From contig JADJFV010000038.1 in assembly GCA_016708435.1 (NCBI GenBank), forward strand, positions 1 to 64,000: a stretch of DNA of 64,000 nucleotides, written 5' to 3'. Below are positions 1 to 9,650 of the stretch, piece by piece. The translations under genes were made by a program, and so were the position numbers. The first letter of the stretch is position 1. Every line of letters starts with the position of its first letter. The stretch comes from Leptospiraceae bacterium. Lineage in GTDB: Bacteria > Spirochaetota > Leptospiria > Leptospirales > Leptospiraceae. Below the pieces are notes generated by a model. The model saw nothing but the letters and a program-made list of their open reading frames with translations. It made no database searches and was not told where the DNA came from.

Positions 1-524
1 TTGGTCAAGGAAAAAGGTTCGGGTTTATGAATAAATTTTCTTTTCGTTTGCGGTTTATTTCCATTGCTTTTGTTCTTTCCTTCCGCAGTTGTCCGTTACT
101 TTGCAACCAAAAGAAGTAAATTTTTGATTGATATCTTTTATACGATTGTACATATTAATTGTAGATAAAATGCAATGCTTCTTGCGTTATCAATTACAAT
201 TTAATGGATAGCTTCTTCTGTCCAAGAATGCAATCGAATAGAACAACTTCTATTATCTGCATATACACTATTATTGTCAGCAAATACTCAAGCGTTTCTA
301 AAATGGCAGTAATTTCATATTATCCGTTTCCACTGTGAAAAGCATGTTAGCGCCTCGCTATGCATTTGCATTCTTCTTAGTCCAATTTTTAAATCTTGTA
401 GATTTATAGAAACATGCTTGACGAATTTTTCTTCTTCTCTAAATTTTATCCATGAAAAAATCTTTAACCGAATTCTCTTATTTATTGTAATGGAAATAAA
501 TTTACTTTTATCAGGACTCACCGA
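1..524. other. AT-rich stretch with no recognisable gene
   Basis: I see no supported gene here. Short open frames exist on the minus strand around 315-521, but they lack a ribosome binding site and resemble no family I know. The neighbouring receptor gene is heavily disrupted, so this stretch may hold upstream decayed sequence that can no longer be read. Confidence 0.4.
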
Positions 525-3084
525 ATGAACACAGCCGAAATTATTCCTTTTTTTTTTGTATTCTTTTTACTCTATCCATTTTTCTCAGACAAGAAATTCT
601 GATAAACTTTTCACACCTAAAGAGGAATTGAATAGAGAAATTGAAGAACTAAAGCAAGAAAAGAAAAGACTAGAAGAGGAAATTCGAAATCTAGATAAGG
701 CAAAGGAAAAGAATTTACTTCCAAAAGAATCTACTTTTCAAATACAGATAAAACATATATGAAGAAGATTTCTTTAAATTGAAGACAACATTGTAATCAC
801 AGCTTCTAGAAAGTTCAGAAAGTTTCGAAGCTCCGCTTCCGTCTACGTAATTACAGATAAACAAATTCGTGCGAGAGGATAAGAACATTAGTTTATGCAT
901 TTGCGCTATGATGCCCGCTTTTGATTTTCAAATATACTTATGGCGTTTACCCTGAACTCATTCATCAGCGGATTAGTTGGAGAGAATAATCGAAACTCTG
1001 GTCTATGTAGATGGGGTTCGATAATAATATTAATGAAAATGAAGTGCTAGCAGGCACTATTCGTTTTCCGCTGAATAACGTCGCTAGAATTGAAATTGTT
1101 TCCGGTCCAGCTTCTGCTCTTTACGGTGCCAATGCTTTTAATGGAATTATCAATATCATCACTAAAGATGGAAAGACTCATCCAGGAAATCACGTTGATT
1201 TCACTTATGGAGGGTGGGAAAAAAATTTAGCAAATCCAGGATACCCGACAGCTTTTCTGCTAGAGGCAATTCAGGTGTAAACGCGTGATATACAATACAG
1301 TGTAGGTGATATTATTATAAAACTGATGGACCTAATTTTTCTAATACAGGAAGACTTGATAAGCCAGGATTCGAAAATAGAGCCAATCAAAATGATATGA
1401 ATTATTTTACAGAAACAAAGGCTTGTGGTGGTGTTTGTAACCAGAATGCAAATGCAATTGGCAATTGGTGGTCTCCTACTTACAATAATTCGAAGAGGAT
1501 ACTTATAATTTGTCGGCAAAGTTTAGTAAAGGTGGATTTCGTTTTCAAACAGTGAATTGGCAATACCAGCAGGGCAGGGGACATTTGGAAACGGGACAGA
1601 GCAAATTGATAGCAACCAAAGAGGATTGGATACAGGAAAATTTGATTCTAGAAATTTAGCTCGACTATATGGAATCATAAAAGACCCAAAAACATTGGAA
1701 CAGGAGGTTTTCATTGGGTCTCACTGGGATTTTAAAATAATAGTGTAACAGTGGGTTACCTCCATAAGTTCTCTGAGAAGCTCAATTTAGACAGTGAGCT
1801 TGTTACCCGCTCTACGCAAATTTTAAGTTCAAGCAATGAATTCTATCCAAATTCAACAGACACCTCTGCCTACTATCGTCCGAACGATGTATCTCCCTGC
1901 TGCTGGTGCAAAGGCTATTCGTGGCGCATCTGTTTACTCAAGACCGATAATAACTATCAGCTTGAAGAGAAGCTTCAATACAATCAATCTGATAAACTTT
2001 CCACTACGGCTGGTTTAGTAGTCAGACAATTTATTACTCCAAAAGATTATAACAGCTATGAAACGATTTACCTACAATACCTATTCTGGTTATATACAAC
2101 AAATCTATAAACCTGTTGAAAAAATCGTAATCACAGCCGGAGTCAGACATGATATTTCAACAACCTACGGTAATGCAAACAAATCCAAGGCTTAGTTTTA
2201 TCTTTAAGCCTAATAGTGATTTGACGCTAAAATTTTTATTCGGAACAGGGTTTAGAGAGCCTTCTGCAAAAGAGCTTTTTACCCAAACTGCTCAGAGAAA
2301 ACCAAACCCTGCGCTTCGACCGGAACTCATGAGAGCACATGAAATCGGTGTCGGCTATCGCTTCTTTAAGAAGTATTATGTTTCTGGACAGGGATATTAT
2401 AATAGAGTTACGAATTTGATTTTGGAGTTTGCTACGACTGATACAACTACTTTGAATGGAATTGTCCCCAAGAATCCCTGGCAGCAATATCAGAATTTAG
2501 GAATTGCGAGAATCTATGGATTTGAACTAGAGACTAATCTGCATTTGCTTGACCAATTACAGTTTTTTTTAAATTACACTTATACAAAAGGAGAATATGA
2601 TAGGTTACCCTCTACACTTCAAACCTCACCGGCTACGACTGGAAGAGTTGGAGACAATCCAATCGAAGATTTAAATATGAGCGCCTTTAGGCAAGCAACC
2701 GTTACCCCCCAAACACCGAATGGACTTAATACTGTTCCTCGCTCAGGGCAAATTCCGAATATTGCGCCTCATAAAGTAAATCTAGGATTCACCCTGTTAC
2801 CTTTTCCGAACCTTTCAATCTACACTGGCATAAATTATGTAGATATTAGACGTACCGTTTCAACTGACCCTGTGCGAACTGTGAAAGGATACGCAATGCT
2901 AAAATTAAATATTCGCTATGAAAATTTTATCTATGAAGGTCTGTATCTTCAACTTCATGTGAATAATTTGTTCAATGAACAATTCTATGATCCCGGAATT
3001 CGCTCTGCGACAGGTACATACTATCCGACCATGCATCCATTAGAGAAACGTAATATATGGTTTACGGTTGGCTATACATTTTAG
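525..3084 (+). pseudogene. TonB-dependent outer-membrane receptor, multiply frameshifted
   Basis: This is a decayed gene for a TonB-dependent receptor, the outer-membrane barrel class that imports siderophores, cobalamin or other large ligands. Read across frames, the pieces come in the correct order. A signal-peptide-like start (MNTAEIIPFF) at 525 leads into a Lys/Glu-rich coiled coil at about 600-715. The plug follows, with NIVITASRK near 790, SVYVITDKQI near 840, VARIEIVSGPASALYGANAF at 1080-1140 and IINIITKDG. A long beta-barrel then ends in an aromatic TVGYTF at 3084. More than ten frame changes or stops lie between 560 and 2150, for example near 590, 760, 780, 885, 1290, 1500, 1745 and 1900. 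From 2149 onward the frame is open. Such a density is far above the single lesions in neighbouring genes, so I call it a pseudogene, although locally poor sequence is possible. The substrate cannot be told. Confidence 0.85.
2149..3084 (+). CDS. C-terminal beta-barrel fragment of the TonB-dependent receptor
   Basis: This 311-residue open frame is the only long intact piece of the disrupted receptor. It contains the motif GTGFREPSAKELF typical of TonB receptor barrels and alternating amphipathic strands. It has the conserved late element LQLHVNNLFNEQFYDPGIRS and ends in aromatic Phe, the usual outer-membrane insertion signal. Its first ATG lies inside the barrel and has no signal peptide, so it cannot make a functional receptor on its own. 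It is best read as part of the pseudogene that begins near 525. Confidence 0.6.
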   Translation: MIFQQPTVMQTNPRLSFIFKPNSDLTLKFLFGTGFREPSAKELFTQTAQRKPNPALRPELMRAHEIGVGYRFFKKYYVSGQGYYNRVTNLILEFATTDTTTLNGIVPKNPWQQYQNLGIARIYGFELETNLHLLDQLQFFLNYTYTKGEYDRLPSTLQTSPATTGRVGDNPIEDLNMSAFRQATVTPQTPNGLNTVPRSGQIPNIAPHKVNLGFTLLPFPNLSIYTGINYVDIRRTVSTDPVRTVKGYAMLKLNIRYENFIYEGLYLQLHVNNLFNEQFYDPGIRSATGTYYPTMHPLEKRNIWFTVGYTF

Positions 3085-3087
3085 AAT

Positions 3088-6000
3088 TTACTTTTTAGGA
3101 AACTCAATTATAAACTTAGTCCCGACATTGACAGTGCTTTCCATTTTTATTTTACCGCCTAACGATTCGATTTGAGATTTAATTAAAAATAGTCCAAATC
3201 CTTTACCTTCTGGATGATTATGAAACTTCTGGTAAAGACCGAATAGCCTTTCTTTATGACGATTCACATCTACTCCAATTCCGTTATCAGTGAATGTGAG
3301 CAATAAATTATCTGCGGAGGATTTTGTATAGAGTGAAATAATTAGAGTTCTATCAGGGGCACGAAATTTGATTGAGTTTGTAAATAGATTCATAAGAATG
3401 CTTTCCAAGTAGGTTCGATTGAAATAGATGGTAGGAGTCCTATCAAAGTGAATTTCTATTACCGGTTGCGTTTCAATGAGTAAATCATTGATTTGACTGA
3501 GCACATCTTCAACCATATCTGAAAGATTTATCTCTTCCTGACTAATGGATGGTTGACTGCGAATAACAATAATTTTCTGCAAATCATTCATTGTTTTATT
3601 CAGCGCATTTGTAGATTGACCAAACCCATTGAGTATTTGCTTTAAATATTCATCCTCAATTTTAAAATCCTCGATTAGACTTAACAGTCCTAGTAGATTT
3701 GATAAAGGTGCTCGTAAATTATGAGAAATAATAAAGGAAAATTGGAGCAAATCATTGTTATTCTTTGTGAGTTCCAAGATTAGCTGCTCTTTTTCTTTAT
3801 GCTCCAAATCTCTTTGTCTTTCGAGAAGTTTTCTTTCTGTTATATTCCTATGTGCAATGACAGCTCCCTTTTCTATTCCTGAGATAGGAGTTACATGCAT
3901 TAGAAACCAACGCTCTTCTTCTGGTGAATGACAAGGATATTCCATGTTAAATTCTTCTAATGAGCCATTCATGACTGAGAGGATTCCTTGATTTGCCGCT
4001 TTAGCATCACTATTATCTGACGCACTGCTGCATACGTCGATATAATTTATACCTATGAAGTTTTCAGTTGTGCCATTCTCCAAAGCGAACTTTTTCCAAG
4101 CAGCGTTTACCGCTATTATGACGCCGTCAGAATTAATAACTACCATATGAGAGGAAAGTGAATTGAATACACTACTGCTCAACGCATTGCTTTTTATAAA
4201 TTCGTCCTGACTCTTTTTTAATTCTTGTTCAGCAATTTTACGCGAGGTAATGTTTTTTGCAAAGCAAGCAACTCCTGTTATTTCATTTTCATGCCAAATA
4301 GGATTTAAAGCAACATCCATCCAATATGCGTTTAAATTTTCTGTTTCAGGAAAATAGAGTTCATGCTTTTGCGACTCTCCTGATAACGCTTTAGTATATA
4401 AACCAGACCAGAAATCAATTTCTTCTGAAGAAAATATTTTGGGACTTAATACACTGTCACCCTGTGTAATTGTGATTCCAAAGTATTTTTTTGTTCTTTG
4501 CACAAAAGAGTCATTAGCTGCAATGAGTCTATAATCTTTTCCTACACTCCAAATCAAATCCTCTGTGCTATTGATAAGTGCCACTTTTTCCCTGTGCTCA
4601 AATGCTTTTTGTTTTTCTAAGAATTTTCGCTTTGTTATATTACGATGAATGAGAACAACTCCATTTTCTGAGCCATACATTGGGACAACATGCAAAGCAA
4701 ACCATCGCTCTTTTGTTCGTGAGTGACATGGGTATTCCATAGTGAAGTCAGAGAAAATGCCTTTCATTACTGAAAGGATACCAGCGTTAGCCACTCCAAA
4801 GTTATTTCCAATTGGATAATTGGGAATATTGGCGCATACTTCTAAATAGCTTCTACCTATAAAATTACCATTCACATCAAATTCTTTGTTTTCTTCTGCA
4901 AAATGTCTCCATGCAGCATTAACTAAAATAAGTATCCCCTGTGAGTCAATTACTGCAATTTGTTCAGACAGGGAATCTAAAACACTTGCATTAAAGGAAA
5001 CGCTTTGAGCTAAAATTTCTGCTTGCGTTTTTCTGATTTTCTCTTCTATCTTTTTTTGCTCGGTAATATTTGAATGCGCTATCACTACACCTTTTTTTAT
5101 GCCTGAGGTGGGTGTAACACTCATACGAAACCATCGCTCTGTGGTAGGTGAGTTACAAGGATAATCCATCGCAAACTCGGGTAAGGTTCCATTCATTACA
5201 GAGAGGATTCCTTTGTAAGCCGCATCTCCTTCGTTTACATTTGGATAATCGGAAGCTTTATTGCATATGTCAAGATAGTTAGACCCAATATACCAGTGGG
5301 TATTGTGATTTGCCCCGTTTTCTTCTGCAAACCGTCTCCAAGCAGCATTAACAGAAATAATATATCCATTTTCATCTAAGATAGCTATGTGCTCGGAGAG
5401 AGAATCAAATACACTTATATTTAAAGCGCGGCTACGGGATAACGCTTCTTCACTTTGCTTTAATTTTTCACGCAAAGCCAGATTTTCTGTAATATCGTAA
5501 GAACTCGCAAGGAAGCGAGGCTCTTCTCCTTCGCTTGTTAGCTTTCTTGAAATAGAAAGCGCATACTTTCGTTTGCCTACTTTAGGAATATCAATTTCGT
5601 ATTGCTGTCCATGAGAAAATCCATACGAATACACTTCATTAATCGCATAGTTAGATACTTCTGCAACCTCTCTGGGTAAAATATCGGATACTTTTTTGCC
5701 AAGGAATTGTTCGGGAGCAGCAGCTAATCTCTCTGGTTGAAGGGTATGATAATCATACAAAACACCGCTGAGTCCGACTTCAAATAATAAATCTGGAATC
5801 TCCTCTATCGTTTTTTTTGGGCTGATCTCTGCATTAGACTCTAGTTCGTTACTTTCGGATAATGCGCGTAATACTGTGATACCTAATCGATACCAGTTTT
5901 CTTTTTGAATGTAATTATTGGAGCCTGCTCGAATGACGGATACAATTGCCTCTTCCTTCAATGATTTTCCCCAAACTAGAAATGGGATATCTGGAATTTG

Positions 6001-6216
6001 TTTCCTTGCTATCTTTATCGCGGCTAACGCATTAAAATGAGGCAAATTATAATTAAATAAAACTAAGTCAGGCTTAAAGGAGGTAAGTGATTTTAAGAAA
6101 GTTTTTTCGGTTTCTACTCTTTGAAAACGAGTATGGGGTAAACAATGACGAATCTCACGTTCCGCAAAGTCAGCGTCTAGAAATCTATCTTCCACAATCA
6201 AAATACGTGTTTTCAT
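3088..6216 (-). CDS. Hybrid sensor histidine kinase: degenerate receiver, five PAS domains, HisKA and HATPase
   Basis: This is a large cytoplasmic sensor kinase of about 1042 residues. I start it at the ATG at 6214-6216 because GTGAGG lies just upstream; an in-frame ATG at 6270 would add 18 residues. Residues 1-120 form a CheY-like receiver, but the phosphoacceptor position reads LVLFN-YNLP, with Asn (N55) in place of Asp, while the acidic D10 and K105 are kept. Five PAS domains follow. The second, third and fifth share the pattern VNAAWRRFAEENG, GILSVMNG and a YPC-H/N-S...ERWF element, so they arose by internal duplication. The H-box is ISHNLRAPLSN and the ATPase ends with GKGFGLFLIKSQIESLGG. 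There are no membrane segments. It is convergent with the receptor pseudogene, 3 bases apart. The signal is unknown. Confidence 0.85.
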   Translation of the reverse strand: MKTRILIVEDRFLDADFAEREIRHCLPHTRFQRVETEKTFLKSLTSFKPDLVLFNYNLPHFNALAAIKIARKQIPDIPFLVWGKSLKEEAIVSVIRAGSNNYIQKENWYRLGITVLRALSESNELESNAEISPKKTIEEIPDLLFEVGLSGVLYDYHTLQPERLAAAPEQFLGKKVSDILPREVAEVSNYAINEVYSYGFSHGQQYEIDIPKVGKRKYALSISRKLTSEGEEPRFLASSYDITENLALREKLKQSEEALSRSRALNISVFDSLSEHIAILDENGYIISVNAAWRRFAEENGANHNTHWYIGSNYLDICNKASDYPNVNEGDAAYKGILSVMNGTLPEFAMDYPCNSPTTERWFRMSVTPTSGIKKGVVIAHSNITEQKKIEEKIRKTQAEILAQSVSFNASVLDSLSEQIAVIDSQGILILVNAAWRHFAEENKEFDVNGNFIGRSYLEVCANIPNYPIGNNFGVANAGILSVMKGIFSDFTMEYPCHSRTKERWFALHVVPMYGSENGVVLIHRNITKRKFLEKQKAFEHREKVALINSTEDLIWSVGKDYRLIAANDSFVQRTKKYFGITITQGDSVLSPKIFSSEEIDFWSGLYTKALSGESQKHELYFPETENLNAYWMDVALNPIWHENEITGVACFAKNITSRKIAEQELKKSQDEFIKSNALSSSVFNSLSSHMVVINSDGVIIAVNAAWKKFALENGTTENFIGINYIDVCSSASDNSDAKAANQGILSVMNGSLEEFNMEYPCHSPEEERWFLMHVTPISGIEKGAVIAHRNITERKLLERQRDLEHKEKEQLILELTKNNNDLLQFSFIISHNLRAPLSNLLGLLSLIEDFKIEDEYLKQILNGFGQSTNALNKTMNDLQKIIVIRSQPSISQEEINLSDMVEDVLSQINDLLIETQPVIEIHFDRTPTIYFNRTYLESILMNLFTNSIKFRAPDRTLIISLYTKSSADNLLLTFTDNGIGVDVNRHKERLFGLYQKFHNHPEGKGFGLFLIKSQIESLGGKIKMESTVNVGTKFIIEFPKK

Positions 6217-6447
6217 ACTCGTAATTTCCTCACCTAACAATGGTTTATCCTGTTTAATAAAAATTGCCATTGTTTTTATGTATATTCTTTTTTTTAAATG
6301 CAGTTATATAAAAAAATCGTGACTATCTAAGTTTTCCGACACACTGGTAGGTTTGAATAGAAAAGCGCGAGATATAGTGTCTTGCGAGAGAATGAAAATT
6401 ATTTTCATTAATTCTTTTTTCTTAGATGAGTAGAATCATTGAATTGC

Positions 6448-7011
6448 TTAAGTCATATCTTCTTCGTAAGGAAAGGTTACTATGAATTTGCTGCCAGCAT
6501 TTGGAATGCTTTCTACGGAAATTGTTCCTTTATTAAGATGAATAAAATCTTTGCATAGAATGAGTCCAAGACCGGATCCGCTTTCTCCTTGCGTTCCTTT
6601 GGTAGATTTATTGCTATTATTCGCAAAAAGGTTAGTTAAAAAATCTCTTTGAATACCTATGCCATTATCCGCTACAATGATTTCGATAAAATTTCCTTTT
6701 GTGCTTATAAGAACTTGAATCTCTCCACCTTCCTTGGTAAATTTAATAGCGTTGGAGATTAAATTTCTGAAGATAGTTTCAATCATCTTCTCATCTAGGA
6801 ATACAAAGTAATTTCTCTCACACTGAAGAGAGAGTGAAATTTTTTTAGTTTTTGCACCTGCTCGTAAGAGATCAAAAACACTTCTTATCAATTCATTGAT
6901 ATCAAAGCGAGATGGTTCATAGTTGAGATTCCCTTTTTGTGATTTTGCCCAGAGTAATAAGTTTTCTAAAAGAAGATATGCCTGCCTTGCGGATGCATTG
7001 ATGAAATTCAA
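6448..7011 (-). CDS. Histidine kinase, C-terminal catalytic part (downstream half of a split gene)
   Basis: This open frame encodes the second half of the dimerisation domain (SARQAYLLLENLLLWAKSQ) and a full HATPase_c domain. The N-box is IFRNLISNAIKFT, the G1 box is VADNGIGI, and G2 is GSGLGLILCKDFI. Its upstream frame is open past the apparent TTG start and reads SELIELEYEQGSTKNLIENL, which joins directly to the end of the 7059-7835 frame. The two halves form one membrane sensor kinase gene at 6448-7835. Restoring a single base near 7062 gives a continuous protein of 462 residues. A sequencing indel or a recent mutation would look the same here. Confidence 0.8.
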   Translation of the reverse strand: MNFINASARQAYLLLENLLLWAKSQKGNLNYEPSRFDINELIRSVFDLLRAGAKTKKISLSLQCERNYFVFLDEKMIETIFRNLISNAIKFTKEGGEIQVLISTKGNFIEIIVADNGIGIQRDFLTNLFANNSNKSTKGTQGESGSGLGLILCKDFIHLNKGTISVESIPNAGSKFIVTFPYEEDMT

Positions 7012-7058
7012 ATTTTCAATTAGATTCTTTGTTGAACCTTGTTCATATTCTAATTCTA

Positions 7059-7835
7059 TTAGTTCAGAAAGCCCAGAACTCCATTGAATGGTCCACGTAG
7101 ATCGTGACCAATAATGGAAAAGAATTTGTCCTTTGTTTGGTTTGCAATTCTTAGATTGTCAGCCGTTTCTAGTAATGTTGCATTGCTATTTTCTAAATCA
7201 ATTCTTTGTTGTTTTATAATTCGATCTTGCTGGAAGCGTCTAATAGAGTTATTCCACATGATAATTGTTAAGAACATTCCTATTCCAATGAAAGTAAAAC
7301 CGTTCGCACGATTCGACAATAGTATGTCTGGATTATTTTGGGATAAAGATAAAGCAAAGAAAAATAATAAATAGGCAATGATAAAAATTGGAAAGGAGAT
7401 AATTGGCTTAATTAGCACGGTCATCGGAATTAAAATACAAATGAGTAAGAAGGGGGTAATGGCAGATGTTACAAGCTGATCTAGCACAGTAATGGAAACA
7501 CCGAAAACAATTGCCATAAAAAAAACAGAATAAAGTAAGAACTGTATTACCTCTTTCCTGAAATTATTGTTTCGTTTGTGGTAATTAAAAATAGATCCGA
7601 TTGCGATAAAAAAAATCATTAGGAATAGATGCGAGAGGATAATTCCTATTCGCCAAAGGTATTCAATTTCTTTATTCGGGTCAAGATTAAGATAGAAAAG
7701 AATGATATGAAATAAATTTACAGGAATCCAAAAAATGGACATTACAGAAATATATTGAACGTTGCGATCAAATACTTCATTTGCTATAATGCTTTCATTT
7801 AGCTCGGATTTCTTAAAAAAAGTAAACCATTTCAT
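7059..7835 (-). CDS. Histidine kinase, N-terminal membrane sensor part (upstream half of a split gene)
   Basis: This is the sensor half of a membrane histidine kinase. About six hydrophobic segments lie between residues 25 and 195, without a sizeable extracytoplasmic domain. A short coiled coil follows (about 200-235), then the phosphoacceptor motif FFSIIGHDLRGPFNGVLGF, whose His is the autophosphorylation site. The frame stops right after LGFLN. One base earlier the alternative frame continues as SELIELEYEQ into the catalytic half at 6448-7011. The local sequence is GGCTTTCTGAA on the minus strand, and one more T restores the frame. It probably acts with a regulator encoded elsewhere, as none is adjacent. 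Confidence 0.8.
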   Translation of the reverse strand: MKWFTFFKKSELNESIIANEVFDRNVQYISVMSIFWIPVNLFHIILFYLNLDPNKEIEYLWRIGIILSHLFLMIFFIAIGSIFNYHKRNNNFRKEVIQFLLYSVFFMAIVFGVSITVLDQLVTSAITPFLLICILIPMTVLIKPIISFPIFIIAYLLFFFALSLSQNNPDILLSNRANGFTFIGIGMFLTIIMWNNSIRRFQQDRIIKQQRIDLENSNATLLETADNLRIANQTKDKFFSIIGHDLRGPFNGVLGFLN

Positions 7836-8152
7836 CTTGAATATTTAGATAAAACTCCTTCACACACTCCACAGTATCGAAGCAGTGGCATTTAGAAACA
7901 AATTTCTTGTCAATGCTGTCTTATTTTTCAAAAACAGGATTGTATTCAATTCGATAAAGATTTTTTTTAGACAGGATTCACAAGATTTACAGGATGGATA
8001 ATCTCGAAACCCAATTTAGCTTATGTCTGTCGCAAATGATATAGCGAATTAGTTCACCTTAGGTTCCCGAAATGCAATGCTCAGCTAAGTACTGGATTTG
8101 AATTGATATACACCTTGCCTTTTATATCAGCAGATTTAGTTTAGACAGGAAA
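7836..8152. other. Intergenic region between divergent genes, with a degenerate ACAGGATT repeat
   Basis: No gene is visible between the split kinase and the divergent lpxR-like gene. The stretch 7970-7998 holds short tandem repeats of the form ACAGGATT-CACAAGATTT-ACAGGATGG, a type I have seen in the intergenic DNA of unrelated bacteria. Promoters of both neighbours should lie here, but I cannot place them. Confidence 0.4.
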
Positions 8153-9609
8153 ATGCTAATTAGCTCCCAAAATAGATTTATTATTAGACTTTTATTTATA
8201 ACAAGTCTCTTACTTTTTTACGTCTCCGCCATATTTGCCAATGATATGGAGAACGAAAAGAAATCTTCTAAACAAATACTTAGACTTACATGGGAAAATG
8301 ATGTCTTCTTGTTAACAGATCGTGAATATACAAATGGAATTCGAATGGAATATGGTGTATATAAAAAATGGTATACTCCTTCTAGCTTTGCTCTAAATGG
8401 ATTAACATCAATTATCCCCTATCTAGCCAATCCAAGTTATCACTACTCAGGAATTTCTGGACTCCAAACCTTACAGACTCCAACGAATCTAAGCCGCTCT
8501 GATATTGTTTATGGAGAAAGACCCTATAGTAGTTTGGGGCTAGCAGCAAGCAGTTCCACTGTTTGGTGGAGCAAAAGTTCTTTAGGATTGGAATTTGGTT
8601 TAGGCAAGATTGGTTCTGATGTGCAAGGCAAAAGCATTCAAACAATCATTCATAAACTTATACAGGCACCGATTCCGCAAGGCTGGAATAGTCAGATTCC
8701 AAATCGAAATGGTTTTCAGATTAATATGGATCATAAGTATTTTTGGAAGAAAGAAATTGGGTGGCAAACAGGTGTTAAACTCGGAACCTTTGATACATCA
8801 CTCACAATCGGTCCTGTGTTTCGATGGGGAAAAATTTCTAGTCCTGTCTCTCATGGAACTTTATTAAATGATTCAAGTCCGATTTATCCTACGGAAGAAT
8901 CGGAAATGTATTTTTGGATAAGACCACAGGTTAAATATCAATCGTTAAACACAACCTTGCAAGGCACAGGGAAGGGGCTTCCAGATTCAAGTAATCTAAA
9001 TGAGTTAAGCAACTTGGTTTCTCAAACACAGCCGAACTCGTTAATCGGAAGTCCGTTGTATTCCCAAGTCAATGAAGATAGAGATGCAAATTCTATGACA
9101 AGATTTTTAGTCTATGAAGAATTATTACACCAAGAAACTTCTAAGGGATTGAATTATTTAATCTTCAATTCTGTTTTTAATGGAGGAGCTCCCATTGATT
9201 CAGGTGCGAAATCATTGATTCTTTATGATATATCAAATCACAATTTGAACCGAGCAGATTACCAATTCTTGGATTATTTTATTCTTGATACTCTATCAAG
9301 AAGTGAAACTAAAACACAAAATATTTTCTCTAAATACATTGCCTATCAATATCTATTTCGAAATGAACCGGATAATAAAAATAGCCTCGCGTTGGCTTCT
9401 GCATTACTAATAAACGAAAAGATGGAAATCAAAGATATGGAGTAGAACTAAAACATTTACAAGGAAAAATAGCAACAGGGTTTTTGTATAATAATTCAGA
9501 TTGGTATTTTCAAATTGCAGCAGAAGTCTCAACTTTAGAATACAAAGCGGCTAATTCTGTATTGCCGTATTATCGCTACGCAAGTTTACAAATGGGAAAG
9601 AAGTTTTAG
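8153..9609 (+). CDS. LpxR-like lipid A deacylase (DUF2219), frameshifted near the 3' end
   Basis: This is a predicted outer-membrane barrel enzyme of the LpxR/DUF2219 family, whose characterised member removes the 3'-acyloxyacyl group of lipid A. A signal peptide occupies residues 1-29 (cleavage after AIFA). The family signature follows: TWENDVFLLTDREYTNG (N49, D50 matching the catalytic Asn-Asp), GERPYSSLG, and IIHKLIQAPIPQGWNSQI with the conserved His. The open frame stops at 9445. One frame over, the barrel continues as KRKDGNQRYGVELKHL to QMGKKF and a stop at 9609, with a typical C-terminal Phe. One extra A in the ATAAACG run near 9408 restores a 485-residue protein. It is longer than the enterobacterial enzyme because of a central insertion at about 260-330. 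Leptospiral lipid A is unusual, so the exact substrate is uncertain. Confidence 0.75.
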
Positions 9610-9650
9610 TTAAACGCGTTATAACTTTATTTAGAAGTAGCAACTTTGTA

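Noticed and set aside
315..521. Minus-strand open frame of 68 codons
   Set aside because: No ribosome binding site, no recognisable family, and it lies in AT-rich DNA beside a disrupted gene.
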